Counted from the first letter of the stretch, positions 1 to 6,665 are shown. The stretch is DNA of 7,106 nt from Abditibacteriales bacterium (GCA_025055355.1 JANWYM010000216.1:1-7106); one strand, 5' to 3'. Translations and numbers: made by a program. The notes: generated from the letters alone by a model not told the origin.

Positions 1-1
1 A

Positions 2-874
2 GGGAATGTCACCAACGACCTCAACTTTCCGCCCTTTGGTTGCGAGAACCTGCTGGAGCGGCTGGAGAGTTTGCAACATCTTATGGGCTGGGGTTGGTAT
101 GTGGCGGTGTTAGGCGTCGTGCTGCTCGCCGTCAGCGGTTGGCGCGAGGCGCGTCGCCCGCTGTCCGTCGTCCTCGTCCTCGTCTTCGTCGTCGCCCTTG
201 GCAGTTTTCGCGGACTCGTCGCCGAGTTCTATCAGTGGCGCGGCGACGTGGCGCGGGCGCAGGGGAATGACGGAAGCGCGCTCACTTACTATCGCCGCGC
301 GGTGCGGTGGAACAAAAGCCTTGACGACACGGCGCATCTGCGCCTGAGTCGCGGACAACTATCAATGTCCCATCAGGACATCAACGCCGACGTCCACCTT
401 TACCGCGCGCAGGTTCTCGCTGACCGACGCGACTTCGCTCGCGCGATGGCAGAATACGCGCAAGCCCATCAGCGCGCGCCGCAGTCGGTTGTCGTCAAAC
501 GGCTCTGGGCGTGGGCGCGGGTGCGATGGGGGCTGAACCTCTACCGCGCAGGCAACGTCTCTCTGGCGATGCAGCAATGGAACAGGGCGCTGGAAACGGA
601 CGCTCGCCAACTGCAAGCGCATTTTTATCTGGCGAAGGCTTACTATGACGCGCGCAATGAGCCGGCGGCGATAGAACACAACCTTGCCTTTCTCCGACGC
701 TGCCGCGACAAGTTCTTGCGTAGCGAAGCGTTAAGCAACTTGGGCGACTGTTACTTCCGTCAGCGCAACTTCGTTATGGCACGGCAGATGTATCAGCGAT
801 CGTTGAAGCAGTATGACGACATCACTTACCGTCGCATCAACTTCCGGGCGCGCCGGGGACTGATGGGGATGTAA
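2..874 (+). CDS. Membrane-anchored TPR protein, C-terminal part (5' end outside window)
   Basis: The frame is open from the left edge to a TAA at 872-874, giving 290 visible residues and no stop upstream, so the true start probably lies outside the window. A TTG at 71 can be read as a start but has no ribosome-binding site. Two hydrophobic segments are seen, beginning around MGWGWYVAVLGVVLL (about 83-142) and PLSVVLVLVFVVALG (about 158-205). About five TPR-like helical repeats follow, with typical W/Y-G-A-A-P spacing: GDVARAQGNDGSALTYYRRA, AQVLADRRDFARAMAEYAQA, GLNLYRAGNVSLAMQQWNRA, AKAYYDARNEPAAIEHNLAF and GDCYFRQRNFVMARQMYQRS. The soluble TPR part follows the second membrane segment and probably acts as a protein-protein scaffold. 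The missing N-terminal part could hold more membrane helices or another domain, so no specific function is assigned. The gene stands alone, followed by a hairpin-bearing gap. Confidence 0.8.
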   Translation, partial: GNVTNDLNFPPFGCENLLERLESLQHLMGWGWYVAVLGVVLLAVSGWREARRPLSVVLVLVFVVALGSFRGLVAEFYQWRGDVARAQGNDGSALTYYRRAVRWNKSLDDTAHLRLSRGQLSMSHQDINADVHLYRAQVLADRRDFARAMAEYAQAHQRAPQSVVVKRLWAWARVRWGLNLYRAGNVSLAMQQWNRALETDARQLQAHFYLAKAYYDARNEPAAIEHNLAFLRRCRDKFLRSEALSNLGDCYFRQRNFVMARQMYQRSLKQYDDITYRRINFRARRGLMGM

Positions 875-910
875 GACAAGTTACCAACTCAACTTTCGCG
901 TTTTCCCTTC

Positions 911-974
911 GCGCCGCTCCGCAGGAGTCGCAGGCTTGATGCCTGCGCGCGCACGCAACCGTTAAGGTGGCGGC
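911..974. repeat. Palindromic intergenic repeat after the TPR gene
   Basis: A perfect 7-bp stem CGCAGGC (929-935) / GCCTGCG (941-947) with a 5-nt TTGAT loop sits inside weaker outer arms GCCGC (913-917) and GCGGC (970-974). It lies 55 bp after the TPR stop codon. No T-run follows, so it is not a convincing intrinsic terminator; it may be a dispersed REP-like element or an mRNA 3'-end stabiliser. The rest of the 875-1064 gap shows no gene and no clear promoter. Confidence 0.45.
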
Positions 975-1054
975 TACTGAGAGAGAGTAAAGCGCAAAGG
1001 CTGAGTTCAAGACGTTATCCGTTGACGCTTTTCATCCGTCGGCGGGGCGTTGAT

Positions 1055-1059
1055 GGAGG
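1055..1059 (+). promoter_or_regulatory. Shine-Dalgarno that decides the nucleoside hydrolase start
   Basis: GGAGG lies 5 nt before the ATG at 1065. In-frame alternatives TTG (1050) and ATG (1053) fall on or before this site and have no comparable signal, so 1065 is the preferred start. Confidence 0.7.
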
Positions 1060-1064
1060 CTGAA

Positions 1065-1970
1065 ATGGCAGAGCAGGTCCCTCTTCTTTTCGACACCGAC
1101 ATCGGTTCAGATATTGACGACGCTGTATGTTTGGCGTATCTGCTGCGGCAGAAGCGCTGCGTGTTGTTGGGCGTGACGACGGTGACGGGCAACACGGCGC
1201 AGCGGGCAGCGCTGGCGGAGGTAGTATGTCGGGCAGCGGGGCGCGACAATGTGCCGATTCACGCGGGCGCGTCTGGTCCGCTGCTCATCGGTCCGGGGCA
1301 GCCGCATGTGCCGCAGTATCCAGCGATTGCCCACCGTCCGCACCGCACCGATTATCCGCCCAACACGGCGATTGAGTTTCTACGTCGCACGATTCGGGCG
1401 CACCCCAAAGAAATCACGCTGCTCGCGGTCGGTCCGCTGACCAACGTGGGCTTGCTGTTTGCGACGGACCCGGAAATCCCCTCGCTGCTCAAAGAGTTGG
1501 TGCTGATGTGCGGCGTGTTTACGGCGGGCAACGGACACGGTCCAGCGGCGCGGGAGTGGAACGCCTTGGTGGACCCCATCGCCACCGCGATAGTCTTCCG
1601 CGCGCGCCCGCCGCGTTTCACCGCGATCGGCTTAGAGGTCACGACGCGCTGCCAGTTGCACGCCGACGAGTGCCGCCGCCGCTTCAAAGCGGCCGGCGGC
1701 CCGCTGGAAATCGTCGCGGACATGGCGGAGGTCTGGTTTCGCGAGCGGCAGGAAATCACTTTCCACGACCCGCTCGCAGGCGCGATCATCTTCGCCCCGC
1801 ACCTGTGCGAGTACGCCGAAGGCGAGGTCAGCGTCGAAACCACCAGCGCACCTCTGGCGGGGCTGACGATGTTTAATCCCCACGCGGAGAAGAAGCCCCA
1901 TCGCATCGCCGTGAAGGTTGACCCCGCGCGGTTTTTTGAGCATTATTTTGAAGTGGTCAACAGCAAATAA
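1065..1970 (+). CDS. Inosine-uridine preferring nucleoside hydrolase family protein
   Basis: This 301-residue protein has the usual length of the IU-NH family, which hydrolyses the N-glycosidic bond of ribonucleosides to free base and ribose using a bound Ca2+. The N-terminus carries the calcium-binding aspartate cluster DTDIGSDIDDA (residues 10-20). The conserved LLAVGPLTNVG lies at 119-129, EWNALVDP at 164-171 matches the family N-x-x-x-D-P substrate/metal region, and FHDPLAGA at 233-240 matches the C-terminal H-D-P catalytic motif. All expected active-site elements are therefore present and the enzyme should be active. No signal peptide is seen, so it is probably cytosolic. Substrate preference (purine, pyrimidine or another riboside) cannot be read from the sequence. 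The start at ATG 1065 is chosen for its Shine-Dalgarno. The gene is monocistronic within the window and converges on the DapA-like gene. Confidence 0.9.
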   Translation: MAEQVPLLFDTDIGSDIDDAVCLAYLLRQKRCVLLGVTTVTGNTAQRAALAEVVCRAAGRDNVPIHAGASGPLLIGPGQPHVPQYPAIAHRPHRTDYPPNTAIEFLRRTIRAHPKEITLLAVGPLTNVGLLFATDPEIPSLLKELVLMCGVFTAGNGHGPAAREWNALVDPIATAIVFRARPPRFTAIGLEVTTRCQLHADECRRRFKAAGGPLEIVADMAEVWFRERQEITFHDPLAGAIIFAPHLCEYAEGEVSVETTSAPLAGLTMFNPHAEKKPHRIAVKVDPARFFEHYFEVVNSK

Positions 1971-2084
1971 GCGCCTCGCCGAGAACCGCGTAGCGCAGGT
2001 TCTCCGTCGGCGTCAAACGCCGACGGAGCCTGCCCTGAGCGCAGCGACGGGATGTCGGCGCGACGCGGTGTGCGCTGAGGCGCT
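1970..2084. repeat. GC-rich nested palindrome cluster after the nucleoside hydrolase gene
   Basis: Outer arms AGCGCCTC (1970-1977) and GAGGCGCT (2077-2084) enclose several stems. These include GAGAACC (1981-1987) with GGTTCTC (1998-2004), and a perfect 12-bp stem CTCCGTCGGCGT (2002-2013) / ACGCCGACGGAG (2017-2028) with a 3-nt loop; the two share 3 nt, so they compete. The cluster starts at the last base of the stop codon. It resembles a REP/BIME-type dispersed repeat and could also block transcription between the convergent genes. There is no T-tract directly after the stems. Confidence 0.55.
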
Positions 2085-2209
2085 AAGAGCCTATCCGAAA
2101 ACTCTCCCCTCCTGACCCAGGAGGGGTCGGGGGAGGTCCATAGCCAGCCGACAACCCCCTATGGTCCTCCTGGTAGAGGGAGATAGCGAGTTTTTCGGAG
2201 AGGCTCTTA
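2084..2209. mobile_element. MITE-like element 1 (126 bp, no coding capacity)
   Basis: Imperfect terminal inverted repeats bound this element: left AAGAGCCTATCCGAAAACTC (from 2085), and the right end, read on the minus strand from 2208, starts AAGAGCCTCTCCGAAAAAC. A TA dinucleotide at each edge (2084-2085 and 2208-2209) fits a possible TA target duplication, though the TIR itself is A/T at this point. The interior is palindromic: CCCCTCC (2106-2112) / GGAGGGG (2120-2126), GGAGGTCCATAG (2132-2143) against CTATGGTCCTCC (2159-2170) with one mismatch, and TCTCCC (2103-2108) / GGGAGA (2178-2183). It encodes no transposase, so it would need one in trans. It ends 8 bp from the stop codon of the DapA-like gene. 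Confidence 0.75.
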
Positions 2210-2217
2210 TTGGCTGT

Positions 2218-3123
2218 CTAATCGTTGACGGACTTCGGTCGCGTCGCCATCGCCTTCCGAATGATGTTCAGAATCTCCTCCCGCTCCTTGCCGACCAGCG
2301 GCAGGCGCGGCGGGCGCGTCAACTCGGAACCCAAGCCACATTCCGCCACCGCCAACTTGATGTATTGCACCAACTTGGGATGCGTGTCCAGATGCAGCAG
2401 CGGCGTGAACCAGCGGTAGACTTTCACGGCTTCGGCGTAGTTACCGCCCGTCGCCAAGTCCCACAGCAGACGGCTCTCTTGCGGAAAAGCGTTGACCAGC
2501 CCCGACACCCAGCCGACCGCGCCCAGCACGATGCTTTCGAGGATGAGGTCATCTACGCCACAAAACAGAACGTATCGGTCGCCGCAGAGGTTCTTCAAAT
2601 CCGTGATGCGCCGCACGTCGTCGGATGATTCCTTGATGCACACCAGGGTCGGTTCGTCGGCGAGTTCGGCGAACATCGCGGGCGTGATGTCCACGCCGTA
2701 GGCAGGCGGGTTGTTGTAGACCATGATGGGCAAATCGGTGGCGCACGCCACGGCGCGGAAGTGAGCCATCGTTTCGCGTGGGTCAGACTTGTAAACCATC
2801 GCGGGCAGCACCATTAAGCCATCCACACCTATCTTCTGCGCGTCCTGCGCGTAGCGGCACGCGAGCATGGTCGTGTATTCCGCCACACCCGTTAGCACTG
2901 GCACGCGCCCGCGCACATGCTCGACGGTTGCCTTGAGCAAATCCAGTTTCTCGTGATACTCCTGGGAGCAGTTTTCGCCGACCGTGCCGAGCATGATGAG
3001 ACCCTGCACGCCCGCGTCGAGCAGCACGTCAATGTGCCTCAAGGTGGCGGGGATGTTGAGGCTGTAATCGTCGTGGAAATGGGTGATGACAGCGGGAAAG
3101 ATGCCGTGCCAGGGGATGCTCAT
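2218..3123 (-). CDS. DapA/NanA-family class I aldolase or lyase, not a canonical lysine-pathway enzyme
   Basis: This 301-residue cytosolic protein has the length and motifs of the dihydrodipicolinate synthase / N-acetylneuraminate lyase family, (beta/alpha)8 barrels that form a Schiff base with a 2-oxo-acid. GTVGE (46-50) corresponds to the family GTTGE, Y136 in IMVYNNP is the catalytic tyrosine, and K164 in CIKESS is the Schiff-base lysine. In E. coli DapA the second threonine of GTTGE and Arg138 (five residues after the catalytic Tyr) belong to the lysine-pathway active site; here these positions are V48 and A141. The substrate is thus likely another 2-oxo-acid compound such as a sugar acid, though this is inference. 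The ATG at 3123 has AAGGGAG 8 nt upstream. The gene starts 15 nt after the epimerase stop, so it is the last gene of the operon. Confidence 0.88.
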   Translation of the reverse strand: MSIPWHGIFPAVITHFHDDYSLNIPATLRHIDVLLDAGVQGLIMLGTVGENCSQEYHEKLDLLKATVEHVRGRVPVLTGVAEYTTMLACRYAQDAQKIGVDGLMVLPAMVYKSDPRETMAHFRAVACATDLPIMVYNNPPAYGVDITPAMFAELADEPTLVCIKESSDDVRRITDLKNLCGDRYVLFCGVDDLILESIVLGAVGWVSGLVNAFPQESRLLWDLATGGNYAEAVKVYRWFTPLLHLDTHPKLVQYIKLAVAECGLGSELTRPPRLPLVGKEREEILNIIRKAMATRPKSVND

Positions 3124-3138
3124 GGTTTACGCTCCCTT

Positions 3139-4263
3139 CTACTCCGCCGAGAAGGCAAAAATCGTCGTGTGCCGATACGTCTGCCCCGGTCGCAAAATCA
3201 CGGGCGGGAAGTGCGGATGGTTGACAGAGTCGGGGAAATGCTGCGTCTCCAGACACAGCGCACTCCGTTGAGCGTAAACTCTACCACCCTTGCCCGTCTG
3301 CCCTTTGAGGAAGTTACCGGTGTAAAGTTGAATACCGGGCTGCGTCGTTAGAACGGTCAGGACGCGCCCGGATTTGGGGTCTTTCAGCCGCGCCGCGAAC
3401 GTCGGCGTTCTTCCTCGCTTACGCAAAACGAAATTGTGGTCGTAGCCGTTGAACTGCGTTTCCAGCAGTTGCTCGATACGTTCGCCCACGCGCGTCGGTC
3501 GGGTGAAGTCCAGTGGCGTGCCTTTCACCGATTCGATTTTGCCCGTCGGAATGAGTGTCTCATCCGCCGGCGTATATTCGTCGGCGGCAAGTTCGAGGAT
3601 GTGGTCCAGCACCGTCGCCGCCCCTGCGCCGGCGAGGTTGAAGTAACTGTGATTCGTGAGGTTCACCGGCGTCGGCTTGTCCGTCGTCGCCTCGTAATCA
3701 ATCCTCAGCTCGTTGTTTTCGTTGAGCGTGTAAGTGACGGCGAGGTTGAGGTTGCCCGGGTAGCCCTCCTCGCCGTCGGGGCTGGTGTAAGTGAAGCGCA
3801 CGCCGTTGGCAACGGGCTGCGCCTTCCACACCACTTTGTCGAGGCTGCGCTTGACGCCGCCATGCAAGTGATTGGGACCGTTGTTGAGGGCGAGCGTATA
3901 CTCCCTGCCGTCGAGTTTGAACTTGCCCCTGGCAATGCGGTTGGCAACGCGTCCGGTCGTGCAGCCGAAGTATTGGTTCTTGTCGGACTGATAGTCAGCA
4001 ACGTTGTCAAAGCCCAGCACCACGTCCGCTGTAATGCCCACCCTGTCTGGCACGTGCAGTTCCGTCAGTGTGGCGCCGAGCGTCATCACTTTGGCGATCA
4101 TCCCCTTGCTGTTGCGCAGCGTGTAAACCTCCACCGCCGTCCCGTCAGCGGTCGCGCCGAACGGCGTTGGTCCCATCACGATCACCCCCGCTCCCCCGTA
4201 GGAAGGATTAAACAGGAACACACTGAAGCCGACCACGCTGAATGTGAGAAAGAGTTTGTTCAT
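3139..4263 (-). CDS. galM: Aldose 1-epimerase (mutarotase), predicted exported
   Basis: This 374-residue galactose mutarotase-family protein interconverts alpha and beta anomers of aldohexoses. GRVANRIARGKF (104-115), NHLHGG (131-136), NLTNHSYFNL (201-210) and CLETQHFPDS (337-346) are the family signatures. H205 is the expected general acid and E339 the expected base, so the active site looks intact. The N-terminus MNKLFLTFSVVGFSVFLF followed by NPSYGGAG looks like a Sec signal peptide or membrane anchor, which explains the extra length over cytosolic GalM (about 340-350 residues). I chose ATG 4263 because AAAGGAG (4270-4276) lies 6 nt upstream and the signal peptide starts there. A start at 4329 would overlap the end of the Uma2 gene and put a charged stretch before the signal. 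It sits between the Uma2 gene (22-nt gap) and the DapA-like gene (15-nt gap). Confidence 0.9.
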   Translation of the reverse strand: MNKLFLTFSVVGFSVFLFNPSYGGAGVIVMGPTPFGATADGTAVEVYTLRNSKGMIAKVMTLGATLTELHVPDRVGITADVVLGFDNVADYQSDKNQYFGCTTGRVANRIARGKFKLDGREYTLALNNGPNHLHGGVKRSLDKVVWKAQPVANGVRFTYTSPDGEEGYPGNLNLAVTYTLNENNELRIDYEATTDKPTPVNLTNHSYFNLAGAGAATVLDHILELAADEYTPADETLIPTGKIESVKGTPLDFTRPTRVGERIEQLLETQFNGYDHNFVLRKRGRTPTFAARLKDPKSGRVLTVLTTQPGIQLYTGNFLKGQTGKGGRVYAQRSALCLETQHFPDSVNHPHFPPVILRPGQTYRHTTIFAFSAE

Positions 4264-4269
4264 CCTCAT

Positions 4270-4276
4270 CTCCTTT
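4270..4276 (-). promoter_or_regulatory. Ribosome-binding site of the aldose epimerase gene
   Basis: AAAGGAG on the minus strand is 6 nt before the ATG at 4263. It places the start at the signal peptide rather than at the longer in-frame option beginning at 4329. An ATG at 4269 (giving M-R-M-N-K) directly abuts this site and is less likely. Confidence 0.7.
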
Positions 4277-4285
4277 CCTTGCGCG

Positions 4286-4831
4286 TTACTGCCTTCGCCG
4301 GCGGAACAGCCGCGAGACGGGAACGGCAAAACCGGGCAGCACGCTGCCGCCCGTCAGCATGTCCTCCTCCGTAAGCGTCTGCCCGCCGGGATAGACGATA
4401 ACCGAACGACGCTTCACGTTGACCACCCACACCAGCCGCACGCCCGCCACCAGATACTCTTCCACTTTGTCCATGACCTCATTGAAGGTGTCGCTCGGCG
4501 AGACGACTTCCACGACCAAGTCGGGGATGACCTCATAACCATAGACCTCCACATCGGGGTCTAACTTCTCACGACTGATGAAGAGCACGTCCGGAGCGCG
4601 CACCGTGTCGGGGTCGCGTGCCAGATAGAACCCACTCTCCATTGCGACCCGTCCCAAATCGCGCTCCTCGACAAACTCATCTAACAACCGTCCAACGCGC
4701 GTCGCGCGCTGTCCATGCTCCCCGCCGGGTGGACTCCTCTCAATCAATTCCCCCTTCACCAACTCATACTGCTTGCCGTCGTCGGGCATCCGCAGCAGGT
4801 CTTCGCCGGTCATCAGCATTTGCGTCGCCAC
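4286..4831 (-). CDS. Uma2-family (DUF820) PD-(D/E)XK nuclease-like protein
   Basis: This 181-residue protein has the usual length and motif order of the Uma2 family, whose members have a restriction-endonuclease-like fold and mostly unknown roles. Motifs are YELVKGELIE (22-31), VRAPDVLFI (77-85) and PDLVVEVVSPSD (103-114), followed by K122 in the helix after it. E23, D81, E108 and K122 are the likely metal and catalytic positions, so the nuclease core seems intact. The start is a GTG at 4831 with GGAGGTGA (4838-4845) upstream; the in-frame ATG at 4819 lacks such a site. The C-terminus ends in an arginine-rich tail (RLFRRRRQ). It is the first gene of an operon with the epimerase and DapA-like genes, with a 22-nt gap, although no functional link between a nuclease and these enzymes is known to me. 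Uma2 genes are often multi-copy and mobile, so this may be a chance insertion upstream. Confidence 0.85.
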   Translation of the reverse strand: MATQMLMTGEDLLRMPDDGKQYELVKGELIERSPPGGEHGQRATRVGRLLDEFVEERDLGRVAMESGFYLARDPDTVRAPDVLFISREKLDPDVEVYGYEVIPDLVVEVVSPSDTFNEVMDKVEEYLVAGVRLVWVVNVKRRSVIVYPGGQTLTEEDMLTGGSVLPGFAVPVSRLFRRRRQ

Positions 4832-4852
4832 AATGTCTCACCTCCACACCCA

Positions 4853-4861
4853 AGTATAGCA
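4853..4861 (-). promoter_or_regulatory. Extended -10 promoter for the Uma2-galM-DapA-like operon
   Basis: On the minus strand TGC-TATACT reads as an extended -10 element (TATACT at 4853-4858, TGC at 4859-4861). There is only a weak -35 (TTTTGT-like) at about 17 bp, which falls in the T-tract of the upstream terminator. The predicted transcript start is near 4846, just before the GGAGG at 4841-4845, so the leader would be only about 15 nt. Confidence 0.45.
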
Positions 4862-4870
4862 CGCAAGAGC

Positions 4871-4934
4871 CAAAAACAAAAGCGGGGCTGCCGCTCTCCC
4901 GAACTGAATTGATTCGGGAGGACGGCTGCCCCGC
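4871..4934 (-). terminator. Intrinsic terminator of the DUF1501 gene
   Basis: A long hairpin pairs GCGGGGCTGCCG (4882-4893) with CGGCTGCCCCGC (4923-4934), with one T-T mismatch, and CTCCCGAA (4896-4903) with TTCGGGAG (4913-4920) around a 9-nt loop. On the minus strand it is followed at once by TTTTGTTTTTG (4871-4881). This is a classic Rho-independent terminator about 60 nt after the DUF1501 stop codon. It separates that gene from the Uma2 operon. Confidence 0.88.
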
Positions 4935-4993
4935 CGGCTTGCGGTCAGGGGCCCGCACCCATCGAGGGGTCCCTTTTCGTTTCCGCTCGTCGT

Positions 4994-6469
4994 CTACGCA
5001 AACAACTTCGTCACTGGCGACGCCTGCACGAGTTCGCGCGGCTGGTTGAGATGGTTGTAAACGATGGTGGCGGGGTCAATCCCGAAGGCGTAATAGATGG
5101 TCGCCAACAACTCCGCCGGATGCACGGGGTCTTCAGTCGGGGCTGAACCCGTTTTGTCCGACTTGCCATGCACGTAGCCGCGCTTGATACCCGCGCCCGC
5201 GATGATGGCGGTATAGCAGTAAGGCCAGTGGTCGCGACCGTCCGCGCTGTTGCTGTTGCCGGAGGTGCTGACGCCTTTCTGCGGGCTGCGCCCGAACTCG
5301 CCGATGGCAACGACGAGGGTTTCATCGAGCAAGCCGCGTTCATCCAAGTCAGCAATCAACGCCGACAGCCCCGCGTCGAGCATCGGACCGGACATGTTCT
5401 TCATGCGGTTCGTCAAGTCCACGTGATGGTCCCACGAATGGAAGTCGGAGTTCGCCACTTTGGGCCAGATGACCTCCACCACGCGCGTGCCCGCCTCGAT
5501 GAGCCGACGCGCCAGCAGGCAACTCTGCCCGAAGGTGTTGCGCCCATAGCGGTCGCGGGTGGCTTTCTTCTCCTGCTCGAGGTCAAATGCCTGCCGCGCT
5601 CGCCCCGACACAACGAGGCTGAGGGCGCGCTCGTAATACTCGTCGAGGTTGTATTGTGACACCGCCTTCTCAATTTCTTTCATGCCGCTGTTGATGGCTT
5701 CGCGCAGATGGGCGCGGCGGTCGAGGCGCAGGGTGAACACTTCAGGCGGGAGTTTCAGGTCGTCCACCTTGATGCGGTCCAACTTGTTCATGTCCATGTC
5801 GTCGCCTTCAGGGAACAGGTAGTAAGGGTCATAGGCGCGCCCCAAGAACCCCGCCGTGCCGCCTTTGTTGACGACGTTGCTTTCTTGCAAGGGGCGCGGC
5901 AGCATGACGAACGGCAGCATGGGAACTTTCGGCGGCAGCAGGCGGACAATCTGCGAGCCGAAGTTCGGGAAGTCACGCGGGTCGGGCGGCTCGAGTTGCC
6001 CCGACGGGCTGACCTTGTCCGTCGTCCATCCCGTCATGATCTGATAAATCGCCGCCGTGTGGTTGAACAACCCGTTCGGCGTGTAACTCATCGAGCGAAT
6101 CATGGTAAACTTGTCGTTCACCTGCGCCAATTTGGGCAGCACCTCAGTGAAGTGGACGCCGGGGATTTTGGTCGGGATGCTCTTGAACGCGCTGCGCACG
6201 TTGTCTGGCACGTTCTCCTTCGGGTCCCACAGGTCGATGTGGCTGGGACCGCCTTGCAGGTAGCACATGATGATGTGCTTCGCCTTGCCCCAGCCCGGTC
6301 CGCGGCTGTCCGACTTCTCGCTCTTCGCGCTCGCCGCCTGTAACTTAAACAGCGAGCCGAGCGTTAAGCCCAGAATCCCCGACCCGCCGATGCGCAGCAG
6401 GTCGCGCCGCGTGATGCCGATGTGCGAGTCACACAGGTCTTTGCCGGGTTGTCCGGGAATACGAATCAT
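4994..6469 (-). CDS. DUF1501 family protein with Tat signal (alkaline phosphatase/sulfatase-like fold)
   Basis: This 491-residue protein matches the DUF1501 family, secreted proteins common in Planctomycetota, Armatimonadota and relatives and related to the alkaline phosphatase/sulfatase superfamily. The N-terminus has a twin-arginine motif TRRDLLRIGG (20-29) followed by a hydrophobic stretch to about residue 43, so it should be exported folded. Family signatures are YLQGGPSHIDLWDPK (70-84), NHTAAIYQIMTG (136-147), GEFGRSPQ (390-397) and GRDHWP (411-416). The conserved Asp and His residues in these motifs are likely metal ligands by analogy with the superfamily. No enzyme activity is established to my knowledge. 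The ATG at 6469 has AGGAGG (6478-6483) 8 nt upstream. DUF1501 genes often lie next to DUF1549/DUF1553 cytochrome-domain genes; none is seen here. Transcription probably starts near 6659 and ends at the hairpin at 4871-4934. Confidence 0.92.
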   Translation of the reverse strand: MIRIPGQPGKDLCDSHIGITRRDLLRIGGSGILGLTLGSLFKLQAASAKSEKSDSRGPGWGKAKHIIMCYLQGGPSHIDLWDPKENVPDNVRSAFKSIPTKIPGVHFTEVLPKLAQVNDKFTMIRSMSYTPNGLFNHTAAIYQIMTGWTTDKVSPSGQLEPPDPRDFPNFGSQIVRLLPPKVPMLPFVMLPRPLQESNVVNKGGTAGFLGRAYDPYYLFPEGDDMDMNKLDRIKVDDLKLPPEVFTLRLDRRAHLREAINSGMKEIEKAVSQYNLDEYYERALSLVVSGRARQAFDLEQEKKATRDRYGRNTFGQSCLLARRLIEAGTRVVEVIWPKVANSDFHSWDHHVDLTNRMKNMSGPMLDAGLSALIADLDERGLLDETLVVAIGEFGRSPQKGVSTSGNSNSADGRDHWPYCYTAIIAGAGIKRGYVHGKSDKTGSAPTEDPVHPAELLATIYYAFGIDPATIVYNHLNQPRELVQASPVTKLFA

Positions 6470-6543
6470 TATGATCCCCTCCTGTCATCATCGTCCTCGC
6501 CGTCGTTTTCGGTTGTTGCATGGACGAGCACGATTTGAGCATT

Positions 6544-6634
6544 TAGAGCCAATCCGAAAACCCCATGTCATTATGAGCGAAGCCGAAGGATGCTTCACTG
6601 CGTTCAGCATGACAGGTTTTCGGACAGGCTCTTA
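6544..6634. mobile_element. MITE-like element 2 (91 bp) in the DUF1501 5' leader
   Basis: The left terminus AGAGCCAATCCGAAAACC starts at 6545, and the right terminus, read on the minus strand from 6634, is TAAGAGCCTGTCCGAAAACC. TA flanks both edges (6544-6545 and 6633-6634). These termini match those of the 2084-2209 element, but the core is unrelated. The core has arms TGTCAT (6566-6571) and ATGACA (6609-6614) that extend into related TGAGCGAAGCCGAAG / TGAACGCAGTGAAG sequence, like a TCATTCTGAGCG-type repeat I recall as widespread in bacteria. The whole element can fold into one long hairpin. It has no open reading frame. The element lies between the -10/-35 at 6666-6694 and the DUF1501 start. 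The rest of the 6470-6543 leader shows only the ribosome-binding site. Confidence 0.75.
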
Positions 6635-6665
6635 GACAAAAGTGCTGGACAATAGTTTTACTGCT

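Noticed and set aside
166..200. Trinucleotide-like GTC/CTC run in the TPR gene
   Set aside because: It encodes the Val/Leu-rich second membrane segment in frame and needs no other explanation.
1050..1064. Earlier starts (TTG 1050, ATG 1053) for the nucleoside hydrolase
   Set aside because: The GGAGG at 1055-1059 is correctly spaced only for ATG 1065, and family homology begins right after it.
1970..2209. CRISPR array or attachment site in the repeat-rich convergent gap
   Set aside because: The repeats are inverted rather than direct and evenly spaced, there are no spacers or cas genes, and there is no tRNA or integrase nearby.
2161..2628. Plus-strand open frame starting inside the MITE-like element
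   Set aside because: It runs antisense through the DapA-like gene and shows no family motif or ribosome-binding site.
4264..4329. Longer N-terminus for the epimerase (start at 4329)
   Set aside because: It would overlap the end of the Uma2 gene, place 22 extra residues before a signal peptide, and ignore the ribosome-binding site at 4270-4276.
3436..4374. Long plus-strand open frame (312 codons) opposite the epimerase gene
   Set aside because: It is antisense to a gene with full family motifs and has a low-complexity, Arg/Val/His-rich product typical of a GC-rich shadow frame.
5708..6343. Plus-strand open frame (211 codons) opposite the DUF1501 gene
   Set aside because: It mirrors the DUF1501 coding sequence, has no recognisable domain, and is explained by high GC content.
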